Shown here: positions 28,675-38,000 of the stretch, piece after piece
Layout: each line of letters opens with the position of its first letter
How positions within the stretch are numbered: the first letter of the stretch is position 1
Assembly: GCA_015055515.1 (NCBI GenBank)
Contig: SVIC01000004.1
Span: 30,614 to 94,613, forward strand
Source: Clostridiales bacterium
Lineage (GTDB): Bacteria; Bacillota; Clostridia; Christensenellales; UBA1242
Direction of reading: 5' to 3'
DNA length: 64,000 bases
The notes under the pieces: generated by a model
What the model saw: the letters and a program-made list of their open reading frames with translations, nothing else
Told to the model about the DNA's origin: nothing
Databases searched by the model: none
Program-made: the position numbers and the translations under genes

Positions 28675-29385
28675 ATGACTTATCAACAATTTAGTAGTAT
28701 ATGTGGAAAGTATAATATCAATATATCAGAAGAGAAGTATAATAAGTTCAACAAATATTATAAATTCCTTATAGAAGAAAATAATAAATATAATCTAACT
28801 GCTATAACAGAAGAAGATGATGTGTATATCAAACATTTCTTAGATAGTATGATTGGATCAATATATATGAAAGATAATTCCAGAGTGTTAGATATTGGAT
28901 GTGGCGCTGGGTTTCCTAGTATCCCATGCAAGATAATAAATCCTAGTCTAAAATTTACTCTATTGGATGCTGTATTGAAGAAAGTAAACTTTATTAATAT
29001 GTTATCTTGTGATATTTTGGGGCTAGATAACTGTGAGGCTATACATTCTAGATGTGAAGATTTAGCAAAAAAGCCTGAATATAGGGCTTATTATGATACT
29101 GTTGTGGCTAGAGCCGTTGCTCCACTTAATGTACTTGTAGAATATTGTATTCCTTTTCTAAAGATTGGTGGTAAGTGTATATTGTACAAGAGTAGGATTG
29201 TTGATGATGAGATAATAAACGCAACTAATGCAATTAATAAATTAAAGTGTAAGATTGTTAACAGAATTGATTATCGTATAGATGAAATTGATTCTGATAG
29301 AACTATATTAATATTAGAAAAGATATCTGATACGCCTAATATATATCCTAGGTTACAGAATAAAGTGAGGAAAAATCCCTTATAA
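28675..29385 (+). CDS. rsmG: 16S rRNA (guanine527-N7)-methyltransferase
   Basis: 236 residues. SAM-dependent methyltransferase (GidB). Motifs NLTAITEEDDVYIKHFLDS, VLDIGCGAGFPSIP (motif I) and VVARAVAPLNVL. Located after mnmG as in many Bacillota, 43 bp downstream, and ahead of the parS-parAB region. Confidence 0.96.
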   Translation: MTYQQFSSICGKYNINISEEKYNKFNKYYKFLIEENNKYNLTAITEEDDVYIKHFLDSMIGSIYMKDNSRVLDIGCGAGFPSIPCKIINPSLKFTLLDAVLKKVNFINMLSCDILGLDNCEAIHSRCEDLAKKPEYRAYYDTVVARAVAPLNVLVEYCIPFLKIGGKCILYKSRIVDDEIINATNAINKLKCKIVNRIDYRIDEIDSDRTILILEKISDTPNIYPRLQNKVRKNPL

Positions 29386-29446
29386 ATCATTATAATACAC
29401 CGTATTTGGTGTATTTTTCTTTTATTTTACATAAAATATAATTATT

Positions 29447-29462
29447 TGTTTCATGTGAAACA
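29447..29462. promoter_or_regulatory. parS site 1
   Basis: TGTTTCATGTGAAACA, one or two bases from the ParB/Spo0J consensus TGTTTCACGTGAAACA and itself nearly palindromic. Confidence 0.93.
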
Positions 29463-29503
29463 TGAGATTTTTATAATACAATGTATTGTATATAATATTT
29501 CTA

Positions 29504-29519
29504 TGTTTCATGTGAAACT
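29504..29519. promoter_or_regulatory. parS site 2
   Basis: TGTTTCATGTGAAACT; last base differs from site 1. Confidence 0.88.
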
Positions 29520-29620
29520 TTTGTAATATAATTTGTTAATTAAACAATTACAATAACAACGATAAATATAAATACTAAAGCGATGCATTTATTATATATA
29601 ATTAAATTAATATACTGTCA

Positions 29621-29636
29621 TGTTTCATATGAAACA
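29621..29636. promoter_or_regulatory. parS site 3
   Basis: TGTTTCATATGAAACA, a perfect palindrome with an AT centre. Confidence 0.88.
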
Positions 29637-29744
29637 ATATTATTGCTTGGTATGATATAATAAATATTAATAATATCGAATAGATATTGTATATTAAATA
29701 GATAATAGAAAGTAATTTAGTATAACAGAATAATAAATCAGATT

Positions 29745-29760
29745 TGTTTCATGTGAAACA
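29745..29760. promoter_or_regulatory. parS site 4
   Basis: TGTTTCATGTGAAACA, identical to site 1. Confidence 0.93.
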
Positions 29761-29825
29761 TATACAATAACTAAGTTATAAAAATTATTAAATTTATAAC
29801 TGTGGTTTTGAATAAAATACAAATT

Positions 29826-29841
29826 TGTTTCATGTGAAACG
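29826..29841. promoter_or_regulatory. parS site 5
   Basis: TGTTTCATGTGAAACG; last base differs from site 1. Confidence 0.88.
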
Positions 29842-30008
29842 TTGGTAGTGATGTGGGCATTTGCTAATAATCATGTAAAAAACTTATAAAAACAACAAAC
29901 TATGCTGTAAGTGTAAAATGGCTTAATATAGGCGTAATTTAATAAAATTAATAATAAAAAATTTGTAGTTTTCAAAAAATTAAAATCTACATATTGCGTT
30001 AAATATAG

Positions 30009-30038
30009 TTGGAGGTAATCTATCTTATATGTTATACT
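30009..30038 (+). promoter_or_regulatory. promoter of parA-parB
   Basis: TTGGAG (30009-30014), 18 bp, TATACT (30033-30038), 31 bp before parA. Confidence 0.7.
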
Positions 30039-30069
30039 ACATTTACATAAATAGTATTGCGAGGTGTGT

Positions 30070-30831
30070 ATGGGAAAAATAATTGCTTTCTTAAATCAAA
30101 AAGGTGGAGTTGGAAAAACGACTACTTGTGTTAATATGTCGGCATATCTAGCAAAGATGGGTAAAAAGGTGTTGCTAGTAGATATAGATCCGCAAGGTAA
30201 CGCTAGTTCAAGCTTCGGATTCGAGAAAGAGAAAAAATATAAAACAATATATGATATTATGTCTGGTCAAGCAAATATAACAGAAGTTATAATTCCTACA
30301 AAGGTTGCACAGTGTGATCTTATACCATCGGATGTGGATCTGGCGGGTGCTGAGATTGAGATGGTGCATATGAAAAAGCGTGAAAAGGTATTAAAAGAGA
30401 TACTGGATGAGGTAAAAGATATATATGACTATATATGTATAGATTGCCCTCCATCACTTGGTCTTATTACAATTAATGCGTTAACGGCATGTGATAGTGT
30501 TATAATTCCTATGATATGTGAATTCTTGGCTATGGAAGGTATTACACAATTAATGTACAGTATTAAATTAGTTAAAAAACACCTAAACGAAGCCATTTCT
30601 ATAGAAGGAATAGTGCTTACGATGAAGAATGCTAGAAGTACATTATATGCTACTGTGGCAGATAATTTGAAGAAATATTTCAAGGATAAAGTATATGATA
30701 CGGTTATTCCTAGAAATGTAAGATTGGCAGAAGCTCCTAGTTATGGAGAGCCAATTGTGTTGTATGATCCTAAGTGTCCAGGAGCACTTGCATATAAGGC
30801 ATTGACAGAAGAATTTTTGAGTAAACAATAG
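30070..30831 (+). CDS. parA: chromosome partitioning ATPase ParA/Soj
   Basis: 253 residues. Deviant Walker A KGGVGKTT (11-18) with the signature lysine, Walker A' DIDPQGNAS and Walker B DYICIDCPPSLG. ATP-dependent, nucleoid-bound partner of ParB in segregating replicated origins. ATG 30070 follows GAGG by 5 bp; the GTG two codons earlier is less likely. 18 bp before parB, so one operon. Confidence 0.96.
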   Translation: MGKIIAFLNQKGGVGKTTTCVNMSAYLAKMGKKVLLVDIDPQGNASSSFGFEKEKKYKTIYDIMSGQANITEVIIPTKVAQCDLIPSDVDLAGAEIEMVHMKKREKVLKEILDEVKDIYDYICIDCPPSLGLITINALTACDSVIIPMICEFLAMEGITQLMYSIKLVKKHLNEAISIEGIVLTMKNARSTLYATVADNLKKYFKDKVYDTVIPRNVRLAEAPSYGEPIVLYDPKCPGALAYKALTEEFLSKQ

Positions 30832-30849
30832 AATAATAAGGAGTAGATT

Positions 30850-31824
30850 ATGGCAAATAGATTAGGAAGAGGATTAGATTCATTGCTAGGTATTCTAGAT
30901 AGGGATGAAGAAGTTGCAGAGATATTAGAGGTAAAAGAGAGTAAAATAGAGCCAAAAGAAACCAAAATCGATACATTGGCAAATAGTGTCAAAAATATTA
31001 GTGAAAAAGTCAACAAAGGTGGAGAAATTGTCAAAAACTCTGGAGTTGTGGATATTGAAATATCGTTAATTGATAACAATACCGAACAGCCTAGAAAGAA
31101 ATTTGATCAAAATTCTCTGGAAGAATTGGCACAGAGCATAAGAGAGTATGGTGTTGTTCAGCCAATAATTGTTGTCCAAAAAGGCAAGCGTTATACTATA
31201 GTTGCAGGTGAAAGAAGATTTAGGGCTAGTAAGATTGCTGGGCTGAAGACTATTCCTGCTGTGGTTCGTGATTATACAGAGATGCAAATCAAAGAAATTG
31301 CACTGTTGGAGAATATTCAGCGTGAAGACCTTAATCCTATTGAGACTGCAAGAGCACTAAATGAATTGATGCAAGAATTTAATTGGACTCAAGAAATAAT
31401 ATCTCAGAAATTCGGTAAAAGTAGGCCTGCTATTGCAAATACATTAAGATTGTTGTCTCTATCTGCACCAGTTATAAAGATGGTAGAAGAGGGTAAATTA
31501 AGTGCAGGTCATGCAAGAAGTCTAGTTGTTGTAACCGATCCAGAAGTTCAGTTGAAATTAGCAAATCTTGCTGTAACTAAGCGAATTACTGTTCGTGACA
31601 TGGAAAAGGCTGTAAAGGATGCACAAGCGGGAAAAACAACAGCAAAGAAACATGTTAGAGAGTTGCCAATAGAGTTAAAGAACTTCGAAGACAAGATTAC
31701 AAAGCGTATTGGTACAAAGGCAAAAATAGTAGGAAATAATAGGCGTGGAAAAATCACTATTAGTTACTATAATGCCGATGATCTAGAAAGAATATATGAG
31801 ATATTCAATACATTAACTGTATAG
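30850..31824 (+). CDS. parB: chromosome partitioning protein ParB/Spo0J
   Basis: 324 residues. N-terminal GLGRGLDSLLG motif that stimulates ParA ATPase; ParB CTPase domain with QPRKKFD, GERRFRAS and ENIQREDLNPIE; helix-turn-helix region (TQEIISQKFGKSRPAIANTLRLL) that reads parS; C-terminal dimerisation domain. Longer than usual at the N-terminal linker (about 60 charged residues between the ParA motif and the CTPase domain). Confidence 0.96.
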   Translation: MANRLGRGLDSLLGILDRDEEVAEILEVKESKIEPKETKIDTLANSVKNISEKVNKGGEIVKNSGVVDIEISLIDNNTEQPRKKFDQNSLEELAQSIREYGVVQPIIVVQKGKRYTIVAGERRFRASKIAGLKTIPAVVRDYTEMQIKEIALLENIQREDLNPIETARALNELMQEFNWTQEIISQKFGKSRPAIANTLRLLSLSAPVIKMVEEGKLSAGHARSLVVVTDPEVQLKLANLAVTKRITVRDMEKAVKDAQAGKTTAKKHVRELPIELKNFEDKITKRIGTKAKIVGNNRRGKITISYYNADDLERIYEIFNTLTV

Positions 31825-31849
31825 GATATCTTTATAATTAAGTAACAAT

Positions 31850-31889
31850 GGGTAAATATCTGTAATGAGTTGATATTTACCCTTTTTTT
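31850..31889 (+). terminator. terminator of parAB
   Basis: GGGTAAATATC pairs with GATATTTACCC, followed by seven T. Confidence 0.93.
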
Positions 31890-31904
31890 GTTTCACAAGA
31901 AACA
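31889..31904. promoter_or_regulatory. degenerate parS-like site 6
   Basis: TGTTTCACAAGAAACA keeps both TGTTTC/GAAACA arms but has a CACAAG centre. It directly follows the parAB terminator; a TTATCCACA DnaA box lies at 31910-31918. Confidence 0.6.
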
Positions 31905-31909
31905 TAGGT

Positions 31910-31918
31910 TTATCCACA
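31910..31918. promoter_or_regulatory. consensus DnaA box
   Basis: TTATCCACA, a perfect DnaA box, with TGTGAATAA about 60 bp further on. It could be an outlying DnaA site or a regulatory site for the next operon. Confidence 0.6.
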
Positions 31919-32037
31919 AAATAAGAAAAATTGTGGAAAAAAGCAAAGAGTAACAACCTGCAAATATTAATATTGCTTTTGTGAATAAGATGTGATAAAA
32001 TATAAATGTTATTTTATATATTAGTGAGGTGCAGGCC

Positions 32038-33087
32038 GTGCAATCTAATGTAAAATATTTAAGAAAGATAGAGTTGGCAAAACTGCCACAAAGCGAAAGA
32101 GAAGAATATAATACAGTGTATAATGCATTAAGAAAACAAATGCGATCTATTATTGCGCACCAAGATAGTCCTACTAGTATTACTGGTAGACACAAATACA
32201 CTATTAATAGCATAATAGGTGCATACGGATTAAAAGACAATAGAAGTTATGCAAATACCAAGATTATGTCTACCTTTGCTGGAGAAGACTTATATAAAAA
32301 TGAGATACTACCTATATACCAAGCACAGCGTGAGTATAACAGAGCAAAAGGTAGAGACAAAAAGAATATGCAAAAGGCAGGCAGTCCTATGGATTATATG
32401 GACCTAGCTACAATGTACTATTTCTATAAATTCCGCAGTGAGATAGTAAAAGCATATGAAGAGAAATTAGAAAAAGGCGGTAAATTAGGCACTTTTGATG
32501 GTTTGATCGAGGGTGTATACAAGGCAAAATTCTCTAAGCCAACCAAGGACAACATGTTCTATAGTGTAAAAAATCTGGGTGTAACAAAAGATGCAGTGTC
32601 GGGCTTTGTAAACGTAGATATAATGCAGAATAGGCAAGAAAAGAATGCAGAAAAAGAAGCATCAAAGGTGCAGTCTGGTGGTGACGACATTATATCTGTA
32701 TCGAAGTTGCCTATTACAGAGATTATTAAGGCTGATGTTATGCACTATATGATATCTTATGTAGAGAAAACAAAAGATATAGATGAGGCAGAGTTCGGCA
32801 ACATGACACCTGCTACGTGGTATACTCTGAAGAGTGTTAAGACAATAGCAACAAGAAATTATAACAATGCACAAAGAGATTATATGCTAGGTAAGTATAA
32901 CTTCTGTGAAATGGATACAGAGAAATTATTGAATTATTATTCCAAAGCCGAAGATATGATGATTGCAAGAGTGGATAATACTAAAGAAGTGGCAGCGGAT
33001 ACAAAGATTAAATCTAATTCAGCCCCAGCGAATAACGGTTCTGGTACGCAGGCAAGAGAATTAGATCAAATGAAGATAGAATTATAA
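32038..33087 (+). CDS. hypothetical protein upstream of the PrgI-VirB4 gene
   Basis: 349 residues from GTG 32038 (GAGG 8 bp upstream; an in-frame GTG at 32029 overlaps that site). Soluble, basic, helical; no signal peptide or membrane segment. Notable segments: MDYMDLATMYYFYKFRSEIVKAY in the middle, and a C-terminal disordered Ser/Pro/Asn-rich tail ending in RELDQMKIEL. It lies 130 bp before the VirB4-like ATPase in the same orientation, with a weak hairpin between. No known family recognised. Confidence 0.82.
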   Translation: MQSNVKYLRKIELAKLPQSEREEYNTVYNALRKQMRSIIAHQDSPTSITGRHKYTINSIIGAYGLKDNRSYANTKIMSTFAGEDLYKNEILPIYQAQREYNRAKGRDKKNMQKAGSPMDYMDLATMYYFYKFRSEIVKAYEEKLEKGGKLGTFDGLIEGVYKAKFSKPTKDNMFYSVKNLGVTKDAVSGFVNVDIMQNRQEKNAEKEASKVQSGGDDIISVSKLPITEIIKADVMHYMISYVEKTKDIDEAEFGNMTPATWYTLKSVKTIATRNYNNAQRDYMLGKYNFCEMDTEKLLNYYSKAEDMMIARVDNTKEVAADTKIKSNSAPANNGSGTQARELDQMKIEL

Positions 33088-33095
33088 ATTATAAA

Positions 33096-33125
33096 GATGA
33101 GAGGCGGATATTACTAGCCTCTTAT
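33096..33125 (+). terminator. weak intrinsic terminator between 32038 and 33218 genes
   Basis: AGAGGC pairs with GCCTCT across an 11-nt loop, followed by TATTTTTAT. Short stem and interrupted T-run, so read-through is likely. Confidence 0.5.
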
Positions 33126-33217
33126 TTTTATCTAATAAATTTTTAACTTATATTATTTTGTAAATAAAAATTATTAGTATATACTAATAATAATTATGAA
33201 ATAATGGAGAATGAGAA

Positions 33218-35899
33218 ATGACAATAAGGCATATACCTAGAAAGAGTAAAGTAAAGATAGAGGTATTTAATGGCATAGGCGTAATGGATATAATTATTGC
33301 CTTGGTGGGTATTGTATTTGCGCTAATGTTATTGTTTGCCAATATATTAGAATTTCCTTACAGTATGTATTTGACATTTAGTTTCGTTGCTATATGGGTA
33401 ACGCTATTCATACCAGTCAGTGAAGGTGTAAGGCTGTATTATGGATTAGTATTGATGTTCAAATTCATGTCTTATAAGAAGAAATATTTCAAGAATGCAA
33501 AACATGCATCCGATAATATTGACAGAGTTATTCCTTTTGAAAAATTGAATACCGATAAATATATTCAGTTCTATGGTGGATATTATGCAAAGGTAATAGA
33601 AGTATTGCCTATGAACTTCGGTCTACTTACCGATGAGAAGCAGGACACTGTTGTTGCGTGCTTTGCCAACGCATTATCAAGGTTATCTCAGAAGCAGAAA
33701 TTCTCTATTGTAAAGACTAGAAAGCCAATGGTCCTAGATGAAATGGCAAGATTCGAAGACAACAAGTATAATACACTTAACGATATGAGAGATAGAGGAT
33801 TATACAATCCAGATGAGTTGGATCCAAGAAGTGTTGTATTCGAGGAAAGATTAGAGCATATCAATTATCTGAATAACGACTCAAAGATAATTAAAGATGG
33901 ATATTATATCGTAGTATATGATAAAGACCGTGAATCGCTAGAAAATGCTGTTGGCGGTATGGTGGCATCGCTGGAGAGTGGTGTGTCCCCTATATTCACG
34001 AAAGAATTAAAGGGTAATGATATACTTATATTCTTAAGAAGTACATTCACCAGTGATATGGATGAAAGAGAACTGGAACTTATTCCCGAGGCGGATAAGA
34101 TAAAGTGGGCAATGCCAAACGAGGTACAGTTCGGTATCAAGACAACCAAGATTGATGGCGTGAACTATCGTTCCTTCACAGTGACAGACTATCCTCTAGA
34201 TATAGCAAATGCCTGGTTGTATCCATTGTTCGTTCTAGACGAGAGCCGTGTTGTAATAAATTGCGAAATGGTAGAAAAATACCAAGCAAAGAAGATAATA
34301 GATAGAAGTCTGATGGAAGTAGAAACAAAACTAAGTAAAGATATGAAGACTAGTAAAAAGATTGCTACACAGACACACTATGATACATTAAAAGATTTGT
34401 TACAAAGCCTAGAAAATAATAACCAGAACTTGTATAACGTAAATATACATATAATGGCGGATGATAAGGTAAAGAAAGAGGTAAGATCGGTACTAAGGCA
34501 GAACGGTTTCCGTTATAGTGAGAACTTCGGAAGACAAATAGATGGCTTCGTATCATCCAATATAAGTACACTAGATCTTTTGGCAAGCAATGCTCGTGGA
34601 ATGCAGACAGACTCTCTGGCCAGCGGATTCCCATTCATTAGCAATATGTTGCAGGATGACCGTGGAATATATCTAGGTTATAATGCATATCCAGTGTTCG
34701 TTAACTTCTTTGCTAGAAATTCCGAGAGAGTAAACTCGAACATGATGGTTATAGGTAAATCTGGTGCTGGTAAATCATATACAACTAAGACTTTGCTTAC
34801 TAATATGGCGGCGGATAATACCAGAATATTTATTCTAGACCCCGAGAATGAGTACGAGATATTGTGTAGAAATTTGCATGGAAAGATAATAGACGTAGGT
34901 ACATCAACCGATGGTATATTCAATCCTTTCCATATATATGCCACTCTGGAGAGTGAAGAAGGTGAGCAAGATGACTCATTCAACGCACACTTGCAGTTCT
35001 TGGAACAGTTCTTCAAATTGATATTGCCAGGAATTAACCCCGATGCTTTCGAGAAATTAAACTCTATTGTTGCAACACTATATGGTAGATTCAATATAGG
35101 TTACGCTACCAACGTAAGTGAACTGGGTCCAGAAGATTTCCCAATATTCGATGACTTGGTAGAACTGGTAGATGAGATGATAGCGAAGGAAAGAGATGAA
35201 TATCACTTGCGTAATCTTCAGACTATAAGAGTGTATATAGAGAAATTCGCCAGTGGTGGTCGTAACAGTAACTTGTGGAACGGTCCAAACAGTATACGTA
35301 CCAACGAGAACTTTATATGTTTTAGTTTCCGTACACTTATATCCAACCGTAATGATATCATAGCCAATGCACAGATGTTATTGGTGTTCAAGTATCTGGA
35401 TAATGAGATTATCAAAAACAGAGATTTTAACTTGAAATATTTTGCACACGAAGAGCGTGAGGAAGATCACAGAAGAGTTATAGTTGCTGTCGATGAGGCG
35501 CACGTGTTCATTAACAAGAAATATCCTATAGCGCTGGACTTCATGGCGCAGATGGCAAAACGTATAAGAAAATATAACGGTATGCAGATCATAATAACAC
35601 AGAATATTAAGGACTTCGTGGGATCGGAGGAAATTCAGCAACAGAGTACAGCGATAATCAACGCCTGTCAGTATTCGCTAATATTGTCATTGTCTCCAAA
35701 TGACATGAACGACCTTATCAACTTGTATCGTAATGCAGGTGGTATCAATGATTCGGAGAAAGACTCCATTATATCTGCAAAGCGTGGTCAGGTGTTCCTT
35801 ATAACCGGACCTATGAACAGAACTACTATTCAGATACACGCACTGTCTAATACAAAAGTAATATTCGAACAAGATTTGACTAGAGGTGGCGAAGAATAG
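33218..35899 (+). CDS. PrgI-VirB4 fusion: type IV secretion-type ATPase with N-terminal membrane domain
   Basis: 893 residues. Residues 1-95 form a PrgI-like domain: a basic N-terminus RHIPRKSKVKIEVFNGIG followed by two membrane helices (about 22-45 and 50-80). The remainder is a VirB4/TrbE/TraE-family ATPase with Walker A GKSGAGKSYTT (about 514-524), FILDPENEYE, and Walker B VIVAVDEAHVF (about 755-765) with IIITQNIKDF motifs. Such ATPases energise conjugative or type IV secretion channels. No VirD4, relaxase, VirB6 or pilin gene is nearby; neighbours are the 32038 gene and lemA. Its location next to parAB suggests a core, chromosomal role, which is inference. Confidence 0.88.
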   Translation: MTIRHIPRKSKVKIEVFNGIGVMDIIIALVGIVFALMLLFANILEFPYSMYLTFSFVAIWVTLFIPVSEGVRLYYGLVLMFKFMSYKKKYFKNAKHASDNIDRVIPFEKLNTDKYIQFYGGYYAKVIEVLPMNFGLLTDEKQDTVVACFANALSRLSQKQKFSIVKTRKPMVLDEMARFEDNKYNTLNDMRDRGLYNPDELDPRSVVFEERLEHINYLNNDSKIIKDGYYIVVYDKDRESLENAVGGMVASLESGVSPIFTKELKGNDILIFLRSTFTSDMDERELELIPEADKIKWAMPNEVQFGIKTTKIDGVNYRSFTVTDYPLDIANAWLYPLFVLDESRVVINCEMVEKYQAKKIIDRSLMEVETKLSKDMKTSKKIATQTHYDTLKDLLQSLENNNQNLYNVNIHIMADDKVKKEVRSVLRQNGFRYSENFGRQIDGFVSSNISTLDLLASNARGMQTDSLASGFPFISNMLQDDRGIYLGYNAYPVFVNFFARNSERVNSNMMVIGKSGAGKSYTTKTLLTNMAADNTRIFILDPENEYEILCRNLHGKIIDVGTSTDGIFNPFHIYATLESEEGEQDDSFNAHLQFLEQFFKLILPGINPDAFEKLNSIVATLYGRFNIGYATNVSELGPEDFPIFDDLVELVDEMIAKERDEYHLRNLQTIRVYIEKFASGGRNSNLWNGPNSIRTNENFICFSFRTLISNRNDIIANAQMLLVFKYLDNEIIKNRDFNLKYFAHEEREEDHRRVIVAVDEAHVFINKKYPIALDFMAQMAKRIRKYNGMQIIITQNIKDFVGSEEIQQQSTAIINACQYSLILSLSPNDMNDLINLYRNAGGINDSEKDSIISAKRGQVFLITGPMNRTTIQIHALSNTKVIFEQDLTRGGEE

Positions 35900-36023
35900 A
35901 AGCAAATAATTGAAAGTGAGAAATAATATAAAAACAGTTATTATGCTTAAAATATTTTACAAATTAATAAAATAAAGTTATAATACAAAAAAATGTAGAT
36001 ATAAATATAATAGGAGAAAGAAT

Positions 36024-36611
36024 ATGAATTTGTTAAACGCAATCAATTATTGGTGGATAGGTGGAATAGCGATAGTAGTGATATTGGCTATTGTTGTTGT
36101 ATGTATGTTCATTAGTTATTATAATAAATTTGTTAAATCAAGAAACGCAGTAGAGGAGAGTTTCTCTACTATGGATGTGTATCTAAAGAAGAGATATGAC
36201 CTTATTCCTAACTTGGTAGAGACTGTAAAGGGTTATGCTAAGCACGAGAAGGAGACTTTGTCTGCTGTAATTGAGGCTAGAAATATGGCGGCTAATTCAA
36301 CTACTGCAGAAGACAAGATCAAGAACGAAGGTATCTTAAACGAGACATTGAAAAGTTTATTTGCAGTGGCAGAGAATTATCCTACATTGCAGGCAAATCA
36401 GAACTTCATCTCTCTTATGAATGAATTAAGAGGCGTAGAGGTAGATATTGCTGAGGCCAGAAAGTCTTATAATGCTAGAGTAAAATCATTCAATACTAGC
36501 GTAGAGGCGTTCCCTGGATTGCTATTTGCAAAACTATATCATTTCAAGAAGTTTGCATTCTATGTAGTAGAAGATGAGAAAGAAAGAAAAAATATTAAGG
36601 TTGAGTTTTAA
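36024..36611 (+). CDS. lemA: LemA family membrane protein
   Basis: 195 residues. One N-terminal membrane helix (about 12-34) and a cytoplasmic or extracytoplasmic helical domain with the family motif EESFSTMDVYLKKRYDLIPN then LVETVKGYAKHEKETL. Cellular role of LemA is poorly known. AGGAG site 8 bp upstream. It follows the PrgI-VirB4 gene after 124 bp and ends in a bidirectional terminator. Confidence 0.95.
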   Translation: MNLLNAINYWWIGGIAIVVILAIVVVCMFISYYNKFVKSRNAVEESFSTMDVYLKKRYDLIPNLVETVKGYAKHEKETLSAVIEARNMAANSTTAEDKIKNEGILNETLKSLFAVAENYPTLQANQNFISLMNELRGVEVDIAEARKSYNARVKSFNTSVEAFPGLLFAKLYHFKKFAFYVVEDEKERKNIKVEF

Positions 36612-36612
36612 T

Positions 36613-36647
36613 AAAAAATGGATGTGTAAATTCACACATCCTTTTTT
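36613..36647. terminator. bidirectional terminator between lemA and the CDF gene
   Basis: AAAAAATGGATGTGTAA pairs with TTCACACATCCTTTTTT, with A and T runs at both sides, between convergent genes. Confidence 0.93.
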
Positions 36648-36669
36648 GTTATTATATATTCGATATGTA

Positions 36670-37833
36670 TCAATACCTATCAATAGTCATAACGAAGTAA
36701 TATTTCTTTTTCTCATCTTTGTACTTGGATTGTAGTATAGCAGTAATATCCTCTATTGTGAGGTTGCAGTCATATGGCATATCTACATCAAATACTAGAT
36801 TAATATGTGCCTTGCCTATAACTGTTCGAAAATCATGAATAGATAGCCTATCATCTATCTCACTTATAATCTTCTCTACCTTCTCTCTGTTATGCCTTAC
36901 TAAAGGATCGGTGGTGTCTATAGGATCCATATGCACAGATAATGATATGCCTAGATCGTTCTTGAAATCTCGCTCTATTGTATCCATCAATTCGTGTGCA
37001 AGCATTATATCCTCTTTGCTAGATACTTCTACGTGTGCTGTAACAAAATATGTGTTTGCGCCATAACTGTGTATCATAAGGTCGTGAAGTCCTAATACAC
37101 CCTCGTATGATAAAATCTTGTCTTTTAATGACTGAACGAAACTATCATCTTGCTTTTCGCCAAGTAGTGGATTTATTGTATCTCTAATAAGTTTGCAAGA
37201 AGACACCATTATGAATATTGATACCATTAGTCCAAATAATCCGTCTATGCTAAAGCCAATGTTTCCAACAACATTTATTATAATCATTGCAAGCAATACT
37301 GCGCTAGTAGAAATTATATCATTTCTGCTGTCCATACTGCTGGCGTGTAACATGTTGCTGTCTATTTTTTTTGCAAAATTGCGGTATACTAACATTTGTA
37401 ATAATTTAGTAAGTATAGCAAGAATTAGAATTATGTATGTTATAAGACTGATTGTTACAGTCTCGGGTGATATCATTTTCTCAATGCTGGATTTTGCTAG
37501 GAGTATGCCTATTGCCATAACAATCATAGATACTATAAGTGCCATTATATGCTCGTATCTCTCATGCCCGTATGGGTGCTTGCTGTCGGCGGGCTTGCTG
37601 GACAACTTAAATCCTAGTAGTATTACTACCGAACTGCCCACATCAGATAGATTGTTAATAGCGTCGGCAATAATTGTAATACTGGCGCTAAGTAGTCCTA
37701 TTATTATCTTGCTAGCAAATAGTAGTAAGTTGGTTATAATACCGAATACACCTGCTACTAATCCGTACTTGTACCGCACTGCTTTGCTAGTTGTGTTGTT
37801 ATAATCCTTTATAAATAATTTCTCTAATATCAT
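36670..37833 (-). CDS. cation diffusion facilitator family transporter
   Basis: 387 residues, longer than the ~300-residue minimum. Six predicted membrane helices. Metal-site motifs ADAINNLSD in helix 2 and SMDSRNDIIS in helix 5. Histidine-bearing HPYGHERYE loop and a cytoplasmic ferredoxin-like C-terminal domain with an extra ~80-residue extension (RFDFRTVIGK-like second repeat). Exports Zn, Fe, Mn or Co; which cannot be told. Promoter TTGACT-17-TATCAT upstream on the minus strand. Confidence 0.93.
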   Translation of the reverse strand: MILEKLFIKDYNNTTSKAVRYKYGLVAGVFGIITNLLLFASKIIIGLLSASITIIADAINNLSDVGSSVVILLGFKLSSKPADSKHPYGHERYEHIMALIVSMIVMAIGILLAKSSIEKMISPETVTISLITYIILILAILTKLLQMLVYRNFAKKIDSNMLHASSMDSRNDIISTSAVLLAMIIINVVGNIGFSIDGLFGLMVSIFIMVSSCKLIRDTINPLLGEKQDDSFVQSLKDKILSYEGVLGLHDLMIHSYGANTYFVTAHVEVSSKEDIMLAHELMDTIERDFKNDLGISLSVHMDPIDTTDPLVRHNREKVEKIISEIDDRLSIHDFRTVIGKAHINLVFDVDMPYDCNLTIEDITAILQSKYKDEKKKYYFVMTIDRY

Positions 37834-37937
37834 ATATTTATCCTATTCATATAATTGTCCACAAATGATAGTATAATGTGGAGAAAAAGTCAAGACTTTT
37901 CTATCCGAGTTGCAAAACTTAATAATTAAATTTGCTA

Positions 37938-37966
37938 TTGACTAGGTGACAATGCTGTGATAGAAT
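37938..37966 (+). promoter_or_regulatory. promoter of the 38001 gene
   Basis: TTGACT (37938-37943), 17 bp, TAGAAT (37961-37966). Confidence 0.8.
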
Positions 37967-38000
37967 ATACTCACAAAAATAAATAGAAGAGGATTATATA

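Larger units (their letters stand above)
29386..30008. other. parS-containing centromere-like region
   Basis: About 620 bp between rsmG and parA without a gene, very AT-rich, with five 16-bp parS-type palindromes (listed separately) over 395 bp. Confidence 0.88.

Noticed and set aside
33218..35899. Complete integrative conjugative element around the VirB4 gene
   Set aside because: No integrase, relaxase, coupling protein or att repeats within the window; neighbours are housekeeping genes.
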